Source: Stenotrophomonas maltophilia
GTDB taxonomy: Bacteria > Pseudomonadota > Gammaproteobacteria > Xanthomonadales > Xanthomonadaceae
NCBI RefSeq assembly: GCF_025642255.1
Contig: NZ_CP106759.1
Span: 2,941,501 to 3,005,500, forward strand
DNA length: 64,000 nt
Reading direction: 5' to 3'
Shown here: positions 32,983 to 41,311 of the stretch, in pieces
Position numbering within the stretch: the first letter of the stretch is position 1
Layout of the letters: every line of letters starts with the position of its first letter
Program-made: the position numbers and the translations under genes
Notes under the pieces: generated by a model
Told to the model about the DNA's origin: nothing
The model's input: the letters and a program-made list of their open reading frames with translations, nothing else
Databases searched by the model: none

Positions 32983-34586
32983 AGGCCTTCGCCGCGCTGT
33001 ACCAACGCCTTGATCGCAGCACCGCCACGCTGGACAAGCGCGCGGCGCTGGTCGATTACTTCCGTCACGCGCGACCGCACGATGCGGCCTGGGCCCTGTT
33101 CCTGCTCAGTGGTGGCAAGGTCGGGGGGGCGCGCCGGAAGATCGCTGCCAGCGGCGAGCTGCGCCGCTGGATCGGCGAGGAAGCCGGACTGCCTGCGTGG
33201 CTGGTCGAGGACAGCTATGCGCAGGTCGGCGATCTGGCGGAGACACTGACCCTGCTGCTGGACGACCCAACGGCAATGGCGCCGGACCGCCCTCTGGCCG
33301 ACTGGATCGAACAGCATCTGCTGGCCGTGGCCAATCAGCCCGAGCCCGAGCGACGTGCAGCCGTGGTCGAGGGCTGGCGCCAGCTGCCCGCGAACGAACG
33401 CCTGGTGTTCAACAAGCTGCTGACCGGTGCACTGCGCGTCGGCGTGTCGCAGCGGCTGGTCCAGCAGGCACTGGCCGAACTGTCCGGACTGGACATCGCG
33501 CGCATCGCGCAGCGCATGCTGGGCACCTGGGTGCCCTCGCCCACCCTGCTCGCACAGTTGCTGTCGCCGGAAGAACTGCCGCTGGACCGTCAGCAGCCGT
33601 ATCCGTTCTTCCTCGCTTCGCCGCTGGAAGGTGAGCCCGGTGATCGCCTGGGCAGCATCGACGACTGGCTGCTGGAATGGAAATGGGACGGCATCCGCCT
33701 GCAGCTGCTGCGTCGTCGCGGCGAGGTGGCGCTGTGGTCGCGTGGCGAAGAGCGCCTGGACGGCCGGTTCCCCGAGATCGAGCAGGCCGCCGCACTGCTG
33801 CCGGAGGGATCGGTGCTGGATGGCGAACTGCTGGCCTGGGATGAGCCGGCCGATCTTCCGAAAGCTTTCACCGCCCTGCAGACCCGCATCCAGCGCCGCA
33901 AGCCGGGCGCCACCACGCTGCGTACGACACCGGTGCGGATGCTGGCCTACGACCTGCTCGAACGCGACGGCAACGACCTGCGTGCATTGCCGCTTCAGCA
34001 GCGGCGCGTGCAGCTGGCGGAACTGCTCGGCACGCTCGGCGATGCGCGCATCCAGCTGTCGCCGGAGGTGCCCGGCGGGGACTGGGCACGGGCGGCCGCG
34101 CTGCGCGACGCGGCGCGCGAGCGCGGCGTGGAGGGCCTGATGCTGAAGCGCCGCAACTCAGCGTATCAGTCCGGCCGGCGCCGTGGTGACTGGTGGAAGT
34201 GGAAGGTCGATCCACTCACCATCGATGCCGTGCTGCTGTACGCACAGGCCGGCCATGGCCGGCGCAGCACGCTGTACACCGATTACACCTTCGGCGTATG
34301 GGACGGCGATGCGCTGGTTCCGGTGGCCAAGGCCTACTCGGGCCTGGACGATCAGGAAATCCTCGCCCTCGATCGCTGGATCCGCGCCAACACCCGCGAG
34401 CGCTTCGGGCCGGTACGCAGCGTCCGCGCCGAGCAGGTGTTCGAACTCGGCTTCGAGGCGGTCAACCGCAGTGCACGGCACAAATCAGGAATCGCCGTGC
34501 GTTTTCCGCGCATCCTGCGCTGGCGCCACGACAAGCCGGCCAGCGAGGCCGATCAGCTGGCGACGCTGCAGGCCCTGGCACGATGA
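32979..34586 (+). CDS. ATP-dependent DNA ligase
   Basis: A 535-residue ligase: N-terminal helical DNA-binding domain (1-200), nucleotidyltransferase domain with the active-site motif EWKWDGIR (Lys235), motif III-like GSVLDGELLAW, motif IV VEGLMLKRRNSAYQ, motif V DWWKWKVDPLTIDAVLLYA, then an OB fold. Type matches the LigB-like bacterial ligases clustered with an MBL exonuclease, helicase and PdeM. It probably seals repair breaks alongside the NAD-dependent LigA, which is encoded elsewhere. It overlaps the helicase by 4 bp. Confidence 0.93.
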   Translation: MKAFAALYQRLDRSTATLDKRAALVDYFRHARPHDAAWALFLLSGGKVGGARRKIAASGELRRWIGEEAGLPAWLVEDSYAQVGDLAETLTLLLDDPTAMAPDRPLADWIEQHLLAVANQPEPERRAAVVEGWRQLPANERLVFNKLLTGALRVGVSQRLVQQALAELSGLDIARIAQRMLGTWVPSPTLLAQLLSPEELPLDRQQPYPFFLASPLEGEPGDRLGSIDDWLLEWKWDGIRLQLLRRRGEVALWSRGEERLDGRFPEIEQAAALLPEGSVLDGELLAWDEPADLPKAFTALQTRIQRRKPGATTLRTTPVRMLAYDLLERDGNDLRALPLQQRRVQLAELLGTLGDARIQLSPEVPGGDWARAAALRDAARERGVEGLMLKRRNSAYQSGRRRGDWWKWKVDPLTIDAVLLYAQAGHGRRSTLYTDYTFGVWDGDALVPVAKAYSGLDDQEILALDRWIRANTRERFGPVRSVRAEQVFELGFEAVNRSARHKSGIAVRFPRILRWRHDKPASEADQLATLQALAR

Positions 34587-37042
34587 CGCGGAGCGAGGCC
34601 CTGCAGCGGCTGAACGGCTGGTTTGCCAGCCGCGGCTGGAAACCCCTGCCCTTCCAGCGCGCCATGTGGCGTCACTACCTGGCAGGCGAATCGGGCCTGC
34701 TGCATACCCCCACCGGCAGCGGCAAGACGCTGGCGATGTTCGGCGGACCGCTGCTGCAGGCGATGATCGCGCCCGCACCCGCACCCGCCCGCCCCAGCGC
34801 GGTGCGCCCATTGCAGGTGCTGTGGGTGACCCCGCTGCGTGCCCTGGCCAGCGACACCGCACGCGCACTGCAATCGGTCGTCGATGGCCTGGGCCTGGGG
34901 TGGCGCGTGGGCCTGCGCAGCGGCGACGCCAGCCAGCGCGAGCGGCGCCTGGCGCGCGAAGGGCGCATCGACGTGCTGGTGACCACGCCCGAATCACTGG
35001 CACTGCTGCTCACCTACCCCGATACCCTGCCACGCATGCATCAGCTGCGCTGCGTGGTGGTCGACGAATGGCATGAACTGCTGGGCAACAAGCGCGGCGT
35101 GCTGCTGCAGCTGAATCTTGCACTGCTGCGCGACACCACGCCTGCGTTGCAGCTGTGGGGATTGTCGGCCACGCTGGGCAATCTGCCGCAGGCGCGCGAC
35201 GTGCTGCTGCCGGACCGGCCGGACGCACCCATCGTCGAAGGCGCGCGCCAGCGTCCGGTCACCGTCAGCAGCCTGCTGCCGGCACCGGGCGAGCGCTTTC
35301 CCTGGGCCGGACATCTTGGCCTGGCGCAGCTTCCGCGCGTGCTGGAAGCGCTGATGACCGCGCGCAGCAGTCTGCTGTTCACCAACACGCGGGCGCAGGC
35401 CGAACTGTGGCACCAGGCGCTGGCGGCGGTGTGGCCGGAGGATGCCGCCACGCTGGCGTTGCACCACGGTTCGCTGGACCCCGCACTGCGTCAGCAGGTG
35501 GAAGACGGCCTGCGCGCCGGTGCGATGCGCTGCGTGGTTGCCACCTCCAGCCTGGATCTGGGCGTCGATTTTCCCGAAGTGGACCAGGTACTGCAGCTTG
35601 GCAGTCCGAAGGGCGTGGCGCGGCTGCGCCAGCGCGCCGGCCGTGCCAGGCATCGCCCCGGCGCCAGCGGCAGAATCCTGTGCGTGCCCAGCCATGCGCT
35701 GGAACTGGCCGAGTACGCCGCCGTCCGCCGCGCGCTGCGCGACGGCGTGGTTGAAGCCAGGCGACCGCCAACTCTGTCGCTGGACGTGCTCGCCCAGCAT
35801 GCGGTCAGCCGCGCGTTGGCGGGGGGATTCACCAGCCGCTCGCTGCTGGCGCAGGTGAGGCGCACGCACGCATTCGCGCAGCTGGGCGACGCGCAATGGC
35901 AGGCTGTCCTGGACTTCATCGTGCAGGGTGGACGGGCACTGGCGCAGTACCCGGACTTCCACAAGGTCGTGCTCGACGCGGACGGCTACCATCGCGTGCA
36001 CGACCGCCGCCAGGCCCTGCGCCATCGCTTGTCAATCGGCACCATCAGCAGCGATGGCGCCGTGCGTGTGCAGTTCCTGCGCGGCGGTGGCCTCGGCTCG
36101 GTGGAAGAACAGTTCGCCAGCCGCCTGCGCAGAGGCGATCGATTCCAGTTCGCCGGGCGCATGCTGGAGCTGGTGCAGCTGCGCGACATGACCGCCTATG
36201 TGCGCCTGGCCCGCAAGGGCGGTGAAGGCACCGTCCCGCGCTGGCAGGGTGGCCAGCTGCCCCTGTCGATGCCGCTCGGGCGCGAACTGGAAGCGGTGCT
36301 GTCCGGCGCGGACGACAGCGCCGAGTCGCGCTGGCTGGCCCCTCTGATGGCACTGCAGTCGCGCCTGTCTGCCCGGCCATCGCCTGCGCACCTGCTGCTG
36401 GAAGATGTGCGGCGCCGCGAAGGCCAGTTCGTGTTCGTCTATCCCTTTGCCGGACGCCACATCCACGAGGCACTGGCGGCGTTGCTGGCGCTGCGCTGCA
36501 CGCGCCGGCAGCGCAACAGCATCGGCTATGCCGTCAATGACCACGGGCTGGTGCTGGCACCGACGCAGCCGATCGAGCTGCAGGCGGAGCAATGGAAGGA
36601 ACTGTTCACGGCCGATCAGCTGCTTGAGGACCTGCGTGCCGCCGTCAATCTGGGCGAGCTCGCGCGACGCCAGTTCCGCGGAATCGCACGCGTCGCTGGC
36701 CTGCTGGTACCCAGCCTGCCCGGCGGCGCGCCGCGCTCGCTGCGCCAGCTGCAGGCCTCGGCTGGACTGCTGTACGACGTGCTGCGCGAGCACGACCCCG
36801 ATCATCTGCTGCTGGCATTGGCCGAGCATGAAGTGCTGCAGGACAGCCTGGATCTGCCGGGCCTGCAGCAGGTGCTCAAACGCATCGGTACGCAGTCACT
36901 GTCACTGCAGCATCCCGCCTCGCTGACACCGCTGGGCTTCCCGCTGTGGGCCGAGCGCCTGCGCGGACAGTTCAGCAACGAAGACTGGCGCACCCGCGTG
37001 CTGCGTGCCGCACAGCAGCTGGAGCGACGCCATGGCCGATGA
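34583..37042 (+). CDS. Ligase-associated DEXH-box helicase (Lhr-like)
   Basis: An 819-residue superfamily 2 helicase. The Walker A is TPTGSGKT (45-49), the DEXH box is DEWH (161-164), motif III is LSATLGNLPQA, and motif VI is QRAGRARHR. A long C-terminal winged-helix/DNA-binding part (about 400 residues) follows, as in Lhr-core helicases. It is the third gene of the ligase operon and probably opens or remodels nicked DNA. Its 3' end overlaps pdeM by 11 bp. Confidence 0.92.
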   Translation: MTRSEALQRLNGWFASRGWKPLPFQRAMWRHYLAGESGLLHTPTGSGKTLAMFGGPLLQAMIAPAPAPARPSAVRPLQVLWVTPLRALASDTARALQSVVDGLGLGWRVGLRSGDASQRERRLAREGRIDVLVTTPESLALLLTYPDTLPRMHQLRCVVVDEWHELLGNKRGVLLQLNLALLRDTTPALQLWGLSATLGNLPQARDVLLPDRPDAPIVEGARQRPVTVSSLLPAPGERFPWAGHLGLAQLPRVLEALMTARSSLLFTNTRAQAELWHQALAAVWPEDAATLALHHGSLDPALRQQVEDGLRAGAMRCVVATSSLDLGVDFPEVDQVLQLGSPKGVARLRQRAGRARHRPGASGRILCVPSHALELAEYAAVRRALRDGVVEARRPPTLSLDVLAQHAVSRALAGGFTSRSLLAQVRRTHAFAQLGDAQWQAVLDFIVQGGRALAQYPDFHKVVLDADGYHRVHDRRQALRHRLSIGTISSDGAVRVQFLRGGGLGSVEEQFASRLRRGDRFQFAGRMLELVQLRDMTAYVRLARKGGEGTVPRWQGGQLPLSMPLGRELEAVLSGADDSAESRWLAPLMALQSRLSARPSPAHLLLEDVRRREGQFVFVYPFAGRHIHEALAALLALRCTRRQRNSIGYAVNDHGLVLAPTQPIELQAEQWKELFTADQLLEDLRAAVNLGELARRQFRGIARVAGLLVPSLPGGAPRSLRQLQASAGLLYDVLREHDPDHLLLALAEHEVLQDSLDLPGLQQVLKRIGTQSLSLQHPASLTPLGFPLWAERLRGQFSNEDWRTRVLRAAQQLERRHGR

Positions 37043-37673
37043 GCTGGCCGTGACGCTGGGCGGTGAACCCATGCTGCTGCTCGGTGCGCGCGCACTGTGG
37101 TGGCCGGCCCGGCAGGCCTTGCTGATCGCCGACCTGCACCTGGGCAAGGCCGACCTGTTCCGCCGCGCCGGCATCGCGCTGCCGTCCGGCGGCACCCGCG
37201 ACGACCTGCAGCGCCTGCAGAGGCTGGTGCAGGCCAGGGCCTGCCGCGAGCTGTGGATACTGGGCGATGTACTGCATGGGCCGGCGCATCGTGCGGCGTG
37301 GTACCGGCAATGGCTGGGATGGCGAGAGCAGCACTCCGCGCTGGCGGTGCATGTGATACGCGGCAATCATGATCGGCACCTGCCGCACGCGGCGCTGCAG
37401 GTGGAGCTGCATGACGAGGTGCAGCTGGGCGCGTTCCTGCTGTGCCATGAACCACGGCACGTGCCCGCAGCGCACGTCATTGCCGGCCATATCCATCCGC
37501 AGATCGCACTGCCGGCGCTGCGCCGCCGCTTTCCGGCGTTCTGGCTGCGCGAAGGATTGACGGTGCTGCCGGCATTCTCCGCCTTCACCGGCGGCTGGGT
37601 CATCGCACCGGCGCAGGGTGAACGGCGCATCGCCTGTGTCGAACAGGGTCTGGTGGCGATGCCTGGCCGGTAA
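37032..37673 (+). CDS. pdeM: Ligase-associated endonuclease PdeM
   Basis: A 213-residue calcineurin-like phosphoesterase. Metal-binding motifs are ADLHLGKAD (Asp34, His36), ILGDVLHG, IRGNHDRH and AGHIHP. PdeM is the nuclease named for the ligase-associated DNA damage-response operon. It overlaps the helicase 3' end by 11 bp, so it is translationally coupled. The operon ends here: the next gene is on the other strand, 18 bp away. Confidence 0.92.
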   Translation: MADELAVTLGGEPMLLLGARALWWPARQALLIADLHLGKADLFRRAGIALPSGGTRDDLQRLQRLVQARACRELWILGDVLHGPAHRAAWYRQWLGWREQHSALAVHVIRGNHDRHLPHAALQVELHDEVQLGAFLLCHEPRHVPAAHVIAGHIHPQIALPALRRRFPAFWLREGLTVLPAFSAFTGGWVIAPAQGERRIACVEQGLVAMPGR

Positions 37674-37691
37674 GGCCAGCGGGCGCGACAG

Positions 37692-37964
37692 TCAGGCCGG
37701 CCGGACGCCCGCCAGCGCCGGCATCAGATGGAAATCGGGCGTGTCGTTGCTTTGCCGGCGCGGCAGTGCCTGGACGGCCGAGAGCATTTCCTGCGCACAG
37801 GCGCGGATGTGCGTGTGGTGTTCCGGCAGCGCATGACTGATCAGGCTGCCCACATGGAACTCGAACACATCCTCCAGAACGTCGGGCTGGTCCTCGTGCA
37901 GCATCTGCAGCAATCCCCGCAGCTTGCAGATTTCCGATTCCAGCTCTTCGACCGCGAACAACAT
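37692..37964 (-). CDS. Small acidic protein, function unknown
   Basis: A 90-residue protein; the strong GAGGAGG Shine-Dalgarno 6 nt before ATG 37964 fixes the start. It is acidic (LFAVEELESEICKLRGLLQMLHEDQPDVLEDVFEFHVG) and helical, with His/Cys in LPEHHTHIRACAQ and a Pro-rich tail. I do not recognise a family. It converges on pdeM. A longer frame upstream lacks a ribosome site. Confidence 0.7.
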   Translation of the reverse strand: MLFAVEELESEICKLRGLLQMLHEDQPDVLEDVFEFHVGSLISHALPEHHTHIRACAQEMLSAVQALPRRQSNDTPDFHLMPALAGVRPA

Positions 37965-38142
37965 GGCATCCTCCTCGTGAACTCGCAGCACATCCGGGCC
38001 GCAGCAGGCCGCGACGGCGGCGCCACCCGGGCCACGCGATGTTCGAATCACGGAGAGGAAAACGGGCGACGCAGCTGTGGCGTGCTTCACTCTTGTCGCA
38101 CAGACGCGGTGAGGTAACCGTTAATTCACGTGATGATGCGAT

Positions 38143-39411
38143 TCACGCAGCCGCCGTGGCAGCCTGCGTGGCAAGCGCAACGGGCGGCCGGGCCAGGGCT
38201 TCGAGGAAGGCTGGATCCAGAGCAAGCGAACCGAACCAGCCGTGCTGGGTTCCACTGAGCACCCGCAGCATGTGGCCGCGTCCCCCCGGCAGCCGCCCCA
38301 TCGGGCCAAGCAGCGCGTCGCGCGCCTTGGCCCACGCATCGCGATCGGACTGGAACAGCGGCGTCAGCCAGCGGCTCCAGCGCTGGTACACCGCCACATG
38401 CGCACGTCGCTGCGCCTGGTAGGCCTGCAGTGCCGTCTCACCAGCGCCATGCACACGCAGCGCGTCTCGCAGCGCCAGCGCATCGAGCAGCGCCATGTTC
38501 ACCCCCTGCCCCAGCTGCGGGCTCATCGCGTGCGCTGCATCGCCGACCAGGACCATGCGCCCCTGATGCCAGCGGGTCATCACCGCATCGCGGTAAACCG
38601 CCCGGGACAGCTGTCCGGCATCGTGCAGGTGATCGAAGCGTGCGCTGGCCTCGGGCCAGAGCGCATGCAGTTCCTGCAGCCACGGTTGCATGCCTTCATC
38701 TTCCCAACGCGCGAAGTCGGCGCGTGGCAGGCTCCAGAAAAAACTCAGGCGCGGCGTGTCATCACCCGGACACGTGCCCACCGGCAACAGGCCGATCATC
38801 TTGCGCGCGGCGACGTAGCGTTGGCGCAGCTGCTGCACGTGCGGCCACTCTCCTGCCGGCAGCAGGCACCACAATGCACCCCACGGATAGACGCGGTCGA
38901 GGCCAGCGCCGCCGGCAATGGTCGCGCGCAGGGACGACGCTGCGCCGTCGGCCGCCACCACCAGGTCAAACGGGCCATGCGTGCGGCCTTCGTTGTCGCG
39001 CAGTTGCCCCCGCGCGGTATCGACCGCGTCGATGGTGGTCCCCGCATGCAGTTGGCCGGCGCCATCGCGGGCCTGGTCCAGCAGCGAGAACAGGGCGCCG
39101 CGCTGCATGCCCAGACCGTGCAGGCGGACATCGAGGCCGCCATAGCCCATGTCCATCACCGCACGCCCGCACGGCGTGTCGCCATAAAGCCGATGCACCG
39201 GCGCGGCATGCGCGCGCACGGCCTCCAGCAGTCCCATCTGCCACAGCACCTGCAGGCCGCTGGGCTGCAACAGGAAACCGGCGCCGACCGGCCCAGGGGT
39301 CGGCACGCGCTCGAAGATCTCCACGTCGTGCCCGTCACGGGTCAGCAGGATGGCCATCGCCTGGCCAGCGGTGCCGTATCCAATCACGGCAATGCGAAGT
39401 CGTTCCGTCAT
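38143..39411 (-). CDS. FAD-dependent aromatic-ring monooxygenase-like protein
   Basis: A 422-residue group A flavoprotein monooxygenase: dinucleotide fold IAVIGYGTAGQAMAILLTRDGHDVEIFER, the DG motif LVVAADGAASSLR, and the GD motif MVLVGDAAHAMSPQLGQGVNMALLDA. It is of the salicylate hydroxylase/UbiH type. The substrate is unknown and no aromatic catabolic genes are near. A perfect 32-bp inverted repeat lies 41 bp upstream of the ATG. Confidence 0.87.
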   Translation of the reverse strand: MTERLRIAVIGYGTAGQAMAILLTRDGHDVEIFERVPTPGPVGAGFLLQPSGLQVLWQMGLLEAVRAHAAPVHRLYGDTPCGRAVMDMGYGGLDVRLHGLGMQRGALFSLLDQARDGAGQLHAGTTIDAVDTARGQLRDNEGRTHGPFDLVVAADGAASSLRATIAGGAGLDRVYPWGALWCLLPAGEWPHVQQLRQRYVAARKMIGLLPVGTCPGDDTPRLSFFWSLPRADFARWEDEGMQPWLQELHALWPEASARFDHLHDAGQLSRAVYRDAVMTRWHQGRMVLVGDAAHAMSPQLGQGVNMALLDALALRDALRVHGAGETALQAYQAQRRAHVAVYQRWSRWLTPLFQSDRDAWAKARDALLGPMGRLPGGRGHMLRVLSGTQHGWFGSLALDPAFLEALARPPVALATQAATAAA

Positions 39412-39451
39412 CCGCACATTGTGCCCCAGCCGGATCCGGATCGTTCTCCAG

Positions 39452-39557
39452 GCCGCGCGCGGGCGGGCCGCCCTGCCGGCGAAGTAAAGGAGGAGGCGAC
39501 GGTCGAAGGCCGGCGCCGGGGGACATTCGCCGGCAGGGCGGCCCGCCCGCGCGCGGC
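39452..39557. repeat. Perfect 32-bp inverted repeat with 42-bp loop
   Basis: The left arm (39452-39483) begins GCCGCGCGCGGGCGGG and the right arm (39526-39557) ends CCCGCCCGCGCGCGGC; all 32 bases pair. The loop (39484-39525) carries AAAGGAGGAGG. It lies between the cold-shock gene's terminator and the monooxygenase promoter region. No ORF is associated. A transcript through it would form an extremely stable hairpin. Confidence 0.9.
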
Positions 39558-39584
39558 TTGGGTTCGGTCCCATGCGATGGGCGC

Positions 39585-39611
39585 AAAAAAAAACCCCGCC
39601 GGAGCGGGGTT
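39585..39611 (-). terminator. Intrinsic terminator of the cold-shock gene
   Basis: On the minus strand: AACCCCGC, loop TCCG, GCGGGGTT, then a run of T, 22-48 bp after the stop at 39633. A classical strong intrinsic terminator. Confidence 0.9.
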
Positions 39612-39632
39612 CTCAACGCACTGTCGAGTGGA

Positions 39633-39839
39633 TCACTCGGCCGGCGTGATGTTCGAAGCCTGGGCACCCTTCGGGCCCTGGGTCACGTCATAGGTGACAC
39701 GCTGGCCTTCCTGCAGGCTGCGGAAGCCCTTGGAGTTGATGGCGGAGAAGTGCGCGAACACGTCGGCGCTGCCATCCTCCGGCGAGATGAAGCCAAATCC
39801 CTTGGCGTCGTTGAACCACTTGACGGTACCGTTCGGCAT
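39633..39839 (-). CDS. Cold-shock protein (CspA family)
   Basis: A 68-residue single cold-shock domain. The RNA-binding motifs RNP1 (KGFGFISPE) and RNP2 (DVFAHFSAI) are intact. It binds single-stranded nucleic acid and melts RNA structure. Length and motifs are typical of CspA-like proteins. It has its own terminator, so the transcript is probably monocistronic with a 5' leader upstream of 39839, a usual site of cold regulation; no cold box is claimed. Confidence 0.95.
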   Translation of the reverse strand: MPNGTVKWFNDAKGFGFISPEDGSADVFAHFSAINSKGFRSLQEGQRVTYDVTQGPKGAQASNITPAE

Positions 39840-39927
39840 GGTGATGCGAGACCTTATGCAATGAATGGGTGGTGTACGCTGAACCCGCGTACCGGCTGAG
39901 TATGCAAAGCTTGCTCGGCGAAGACAA

Positions 39928-40674
39928 TCACCCCCGTGCCAATTCGCCGATCAGTTCCGGAAGTCCATTGCTCGCCGCCTGCACATTGGCCAGCACTTCG
40001 GCCATCGTGATCTCCTCGCCATCACCACAGCCCGCGGCCCAGTTCGCCACGATCGCCAGGCACGCGTAATCCAGTCCCAACTCCCGCGCCAGCGCGGCTT
40101 CGGGCATTCCGGTCATGCCCACCAGATCGCAGCCATCGCGCCGCATGCGGGCGATTTCCGCGATGGTTTCCAGCCTCGGCCCCTGCGTCGCACCGTAGCA
40201 GCCACCGTCATGGACCGTGACACCCGTCACTTTGGCCGCGGCCAGAATCTTGCTCCGCAGCATCGGCGTGTACGGGTGGCCGAAGTCCACATGCAGCACT
40301 TCGGTACCCTCTTCTTCACAGATCGTGCTGATCCGGCCCCAGGTGTAGTCGATGATCTGGTCCGGGCAGGCCAGCACGCGCGGCCCGACCTGCTCGGTGA
40401 TGCCCCCGACGGTGTTCAGCGCCAGCACACGCTGGGCGCCGATCTGCTGCAGCGCAGCCAGATTGGCGCGGTAGTTGATCTTGTGCGGCGGCAGCGAGTG
40501 GCCCTCGCCATGGCGCGCAAGGAACGCCACGCGGTTGCCCAGCAGCGTGCCCACGCGCACCGGGCCGGAGGGACGGCCGAAGCGGGTCTCGACCTCGTGG
40601 GTCTGCACATCGTCGAGCTTGGCCAGGTTGTAGACACCGGTACCGCCGATCACGGCCAGGGCGATCTGTTGCAT
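39928..40674 (-). CDS. S-methyl-5'-thioinosine phosphorylase (MTAP/PNP family)
   Basis: A 248-residue nucleoside phosphorylase: [32 protein letters not shown], the phosphate/nucleoside site NTVGGITEQ, and [29 protein letters not shown]. In this group (PA3004 type) deaminated methylthioadenosine is cleaved to hypoxanthine. The hypoxanthine phosphoribosyltransferase gene is immediately upstream in the operon, which fits: hypoxanthine product is salvaged next door. ATG 40674 is supported by GGAG 8 nt upstream. Confidence 0.88.
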   Translation of the reverse strand: MQQIALAVIGGTGVYNLAKLDDVQTHEVETRFGRPSGPVRVGTLLGNRVAFLARHGEGHSLPPHKINYRANLAALQQIGAQRVLALNTVGGITEQVGPRVLACPDQIIDYTWGRISTICEEEGTEVLHVDFGHPYTPMLRSKILAAAKVTGVTVHDGGCYGATQGPRLETIAEIARMRRDGCDLVGMTGMPEAALARELGLDYACLAIVANWAAGCGDGEEITMAEVLANVQAASNGLPELIGELARG

Positions 40675-40700
40675 CGAAAGCACTCCAGAGAAAGACGAAC

Positions 40701-40722
40701 GCCGGCACCCGAGGATGCCGGC
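40701..40722 (-). terminator. Hairpin between hpt and the phosphorylase gene
   Basis: A 7-bp stem GCCGGCA/TGCCGGC with a T-rich sequence (GTTCGTCTTTC) after it on the minus strand. It may partially terminate, or protect, the hpt transcript. Confidence 0.5.
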
Positions 40723-40756
40723 GGCGGCAAAGGACGGTCGCGGACGGCCGTGCCTG

Positions 40757-41311
40757 TTATTCCTTCATCGCGTAGATGGCCGGCACGCAGCGCAGGGTCT
40801 CGTTGACGTCCATGCCGAAACCGAACACGTAACGGTCGGGCAGTTCGATACCGGCGTAGTCAGCTGTCACATCCGGCAGCCCGCGATCGTGCTTCTTCAC
40901 CGTCATCGCTGCGATGCGCACGTCGGTCGCGCCCTGTTCCAGGCACCAGGTGCGCACGCCCTGCAGGGTGTAGCCCTCATCGAGGATGTCATCGACCAGC
41001 AGCACACGGCGGCCGAACAGCGCGGTGGCCGGCTTGTGCTTCCACACCAGGTCGCCGCCGGTGGTTTCACCGCGATAGCGGGTGGCGTGCAGGTAATCGA
41101 ACTGCACGTCCTGGCCGCGCGCACCCAGCTCCAGCGCCAGCTGGCCGGCGAACGGCAGCGCACCGTGCATGATCGACAGGAACAGTGGCACCTCGCCCTT
41201 GTAATCGCGCGCGATGGCGTCGGCGATACCGGCGATGGCCTTGTCGATGGTGGGGCGGTCAACCAGCAGGTCGGCCTGGGCCAGGGCCTGGGAAATGGTG
41301 AGGTTCGGCAT
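40757..41311 (-). CDS. hpt: Hypoxanthine-guanine phosphoribosyltransferase
   Basis: A 184-residue purine phosphoribosyltransferase with the PRPP-binding motif RVLLVDDILDEGYTL, LFLSIMHGALPFAGQL, and the base-recognition lysine in KKHDRGLPD. It makes IMP/GMP from hypoxanthine/guanine. The ATG shares one base with the nagZ stop (TGATG), so the genes are coupled. It works with the downstream methylthioinosine phosphorylase. Confidence 0.93.
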   Translation of the reverse strand: MPNLTISQALAQADLLVDRPTIDKAIAGIADAIARDYKGEVPLFLSIMHGALPFAGQLALELGARGQDVQFDYLHATRYRGETTGGDLVWKHKPATALFGRRVLLVDDILDEGYTLQGVRTWCLEQGATDVRIAAMTVKKHDRGLPDVTADYAGIELPDRYVFGFGMDVNETLRCVPAIYAMKE

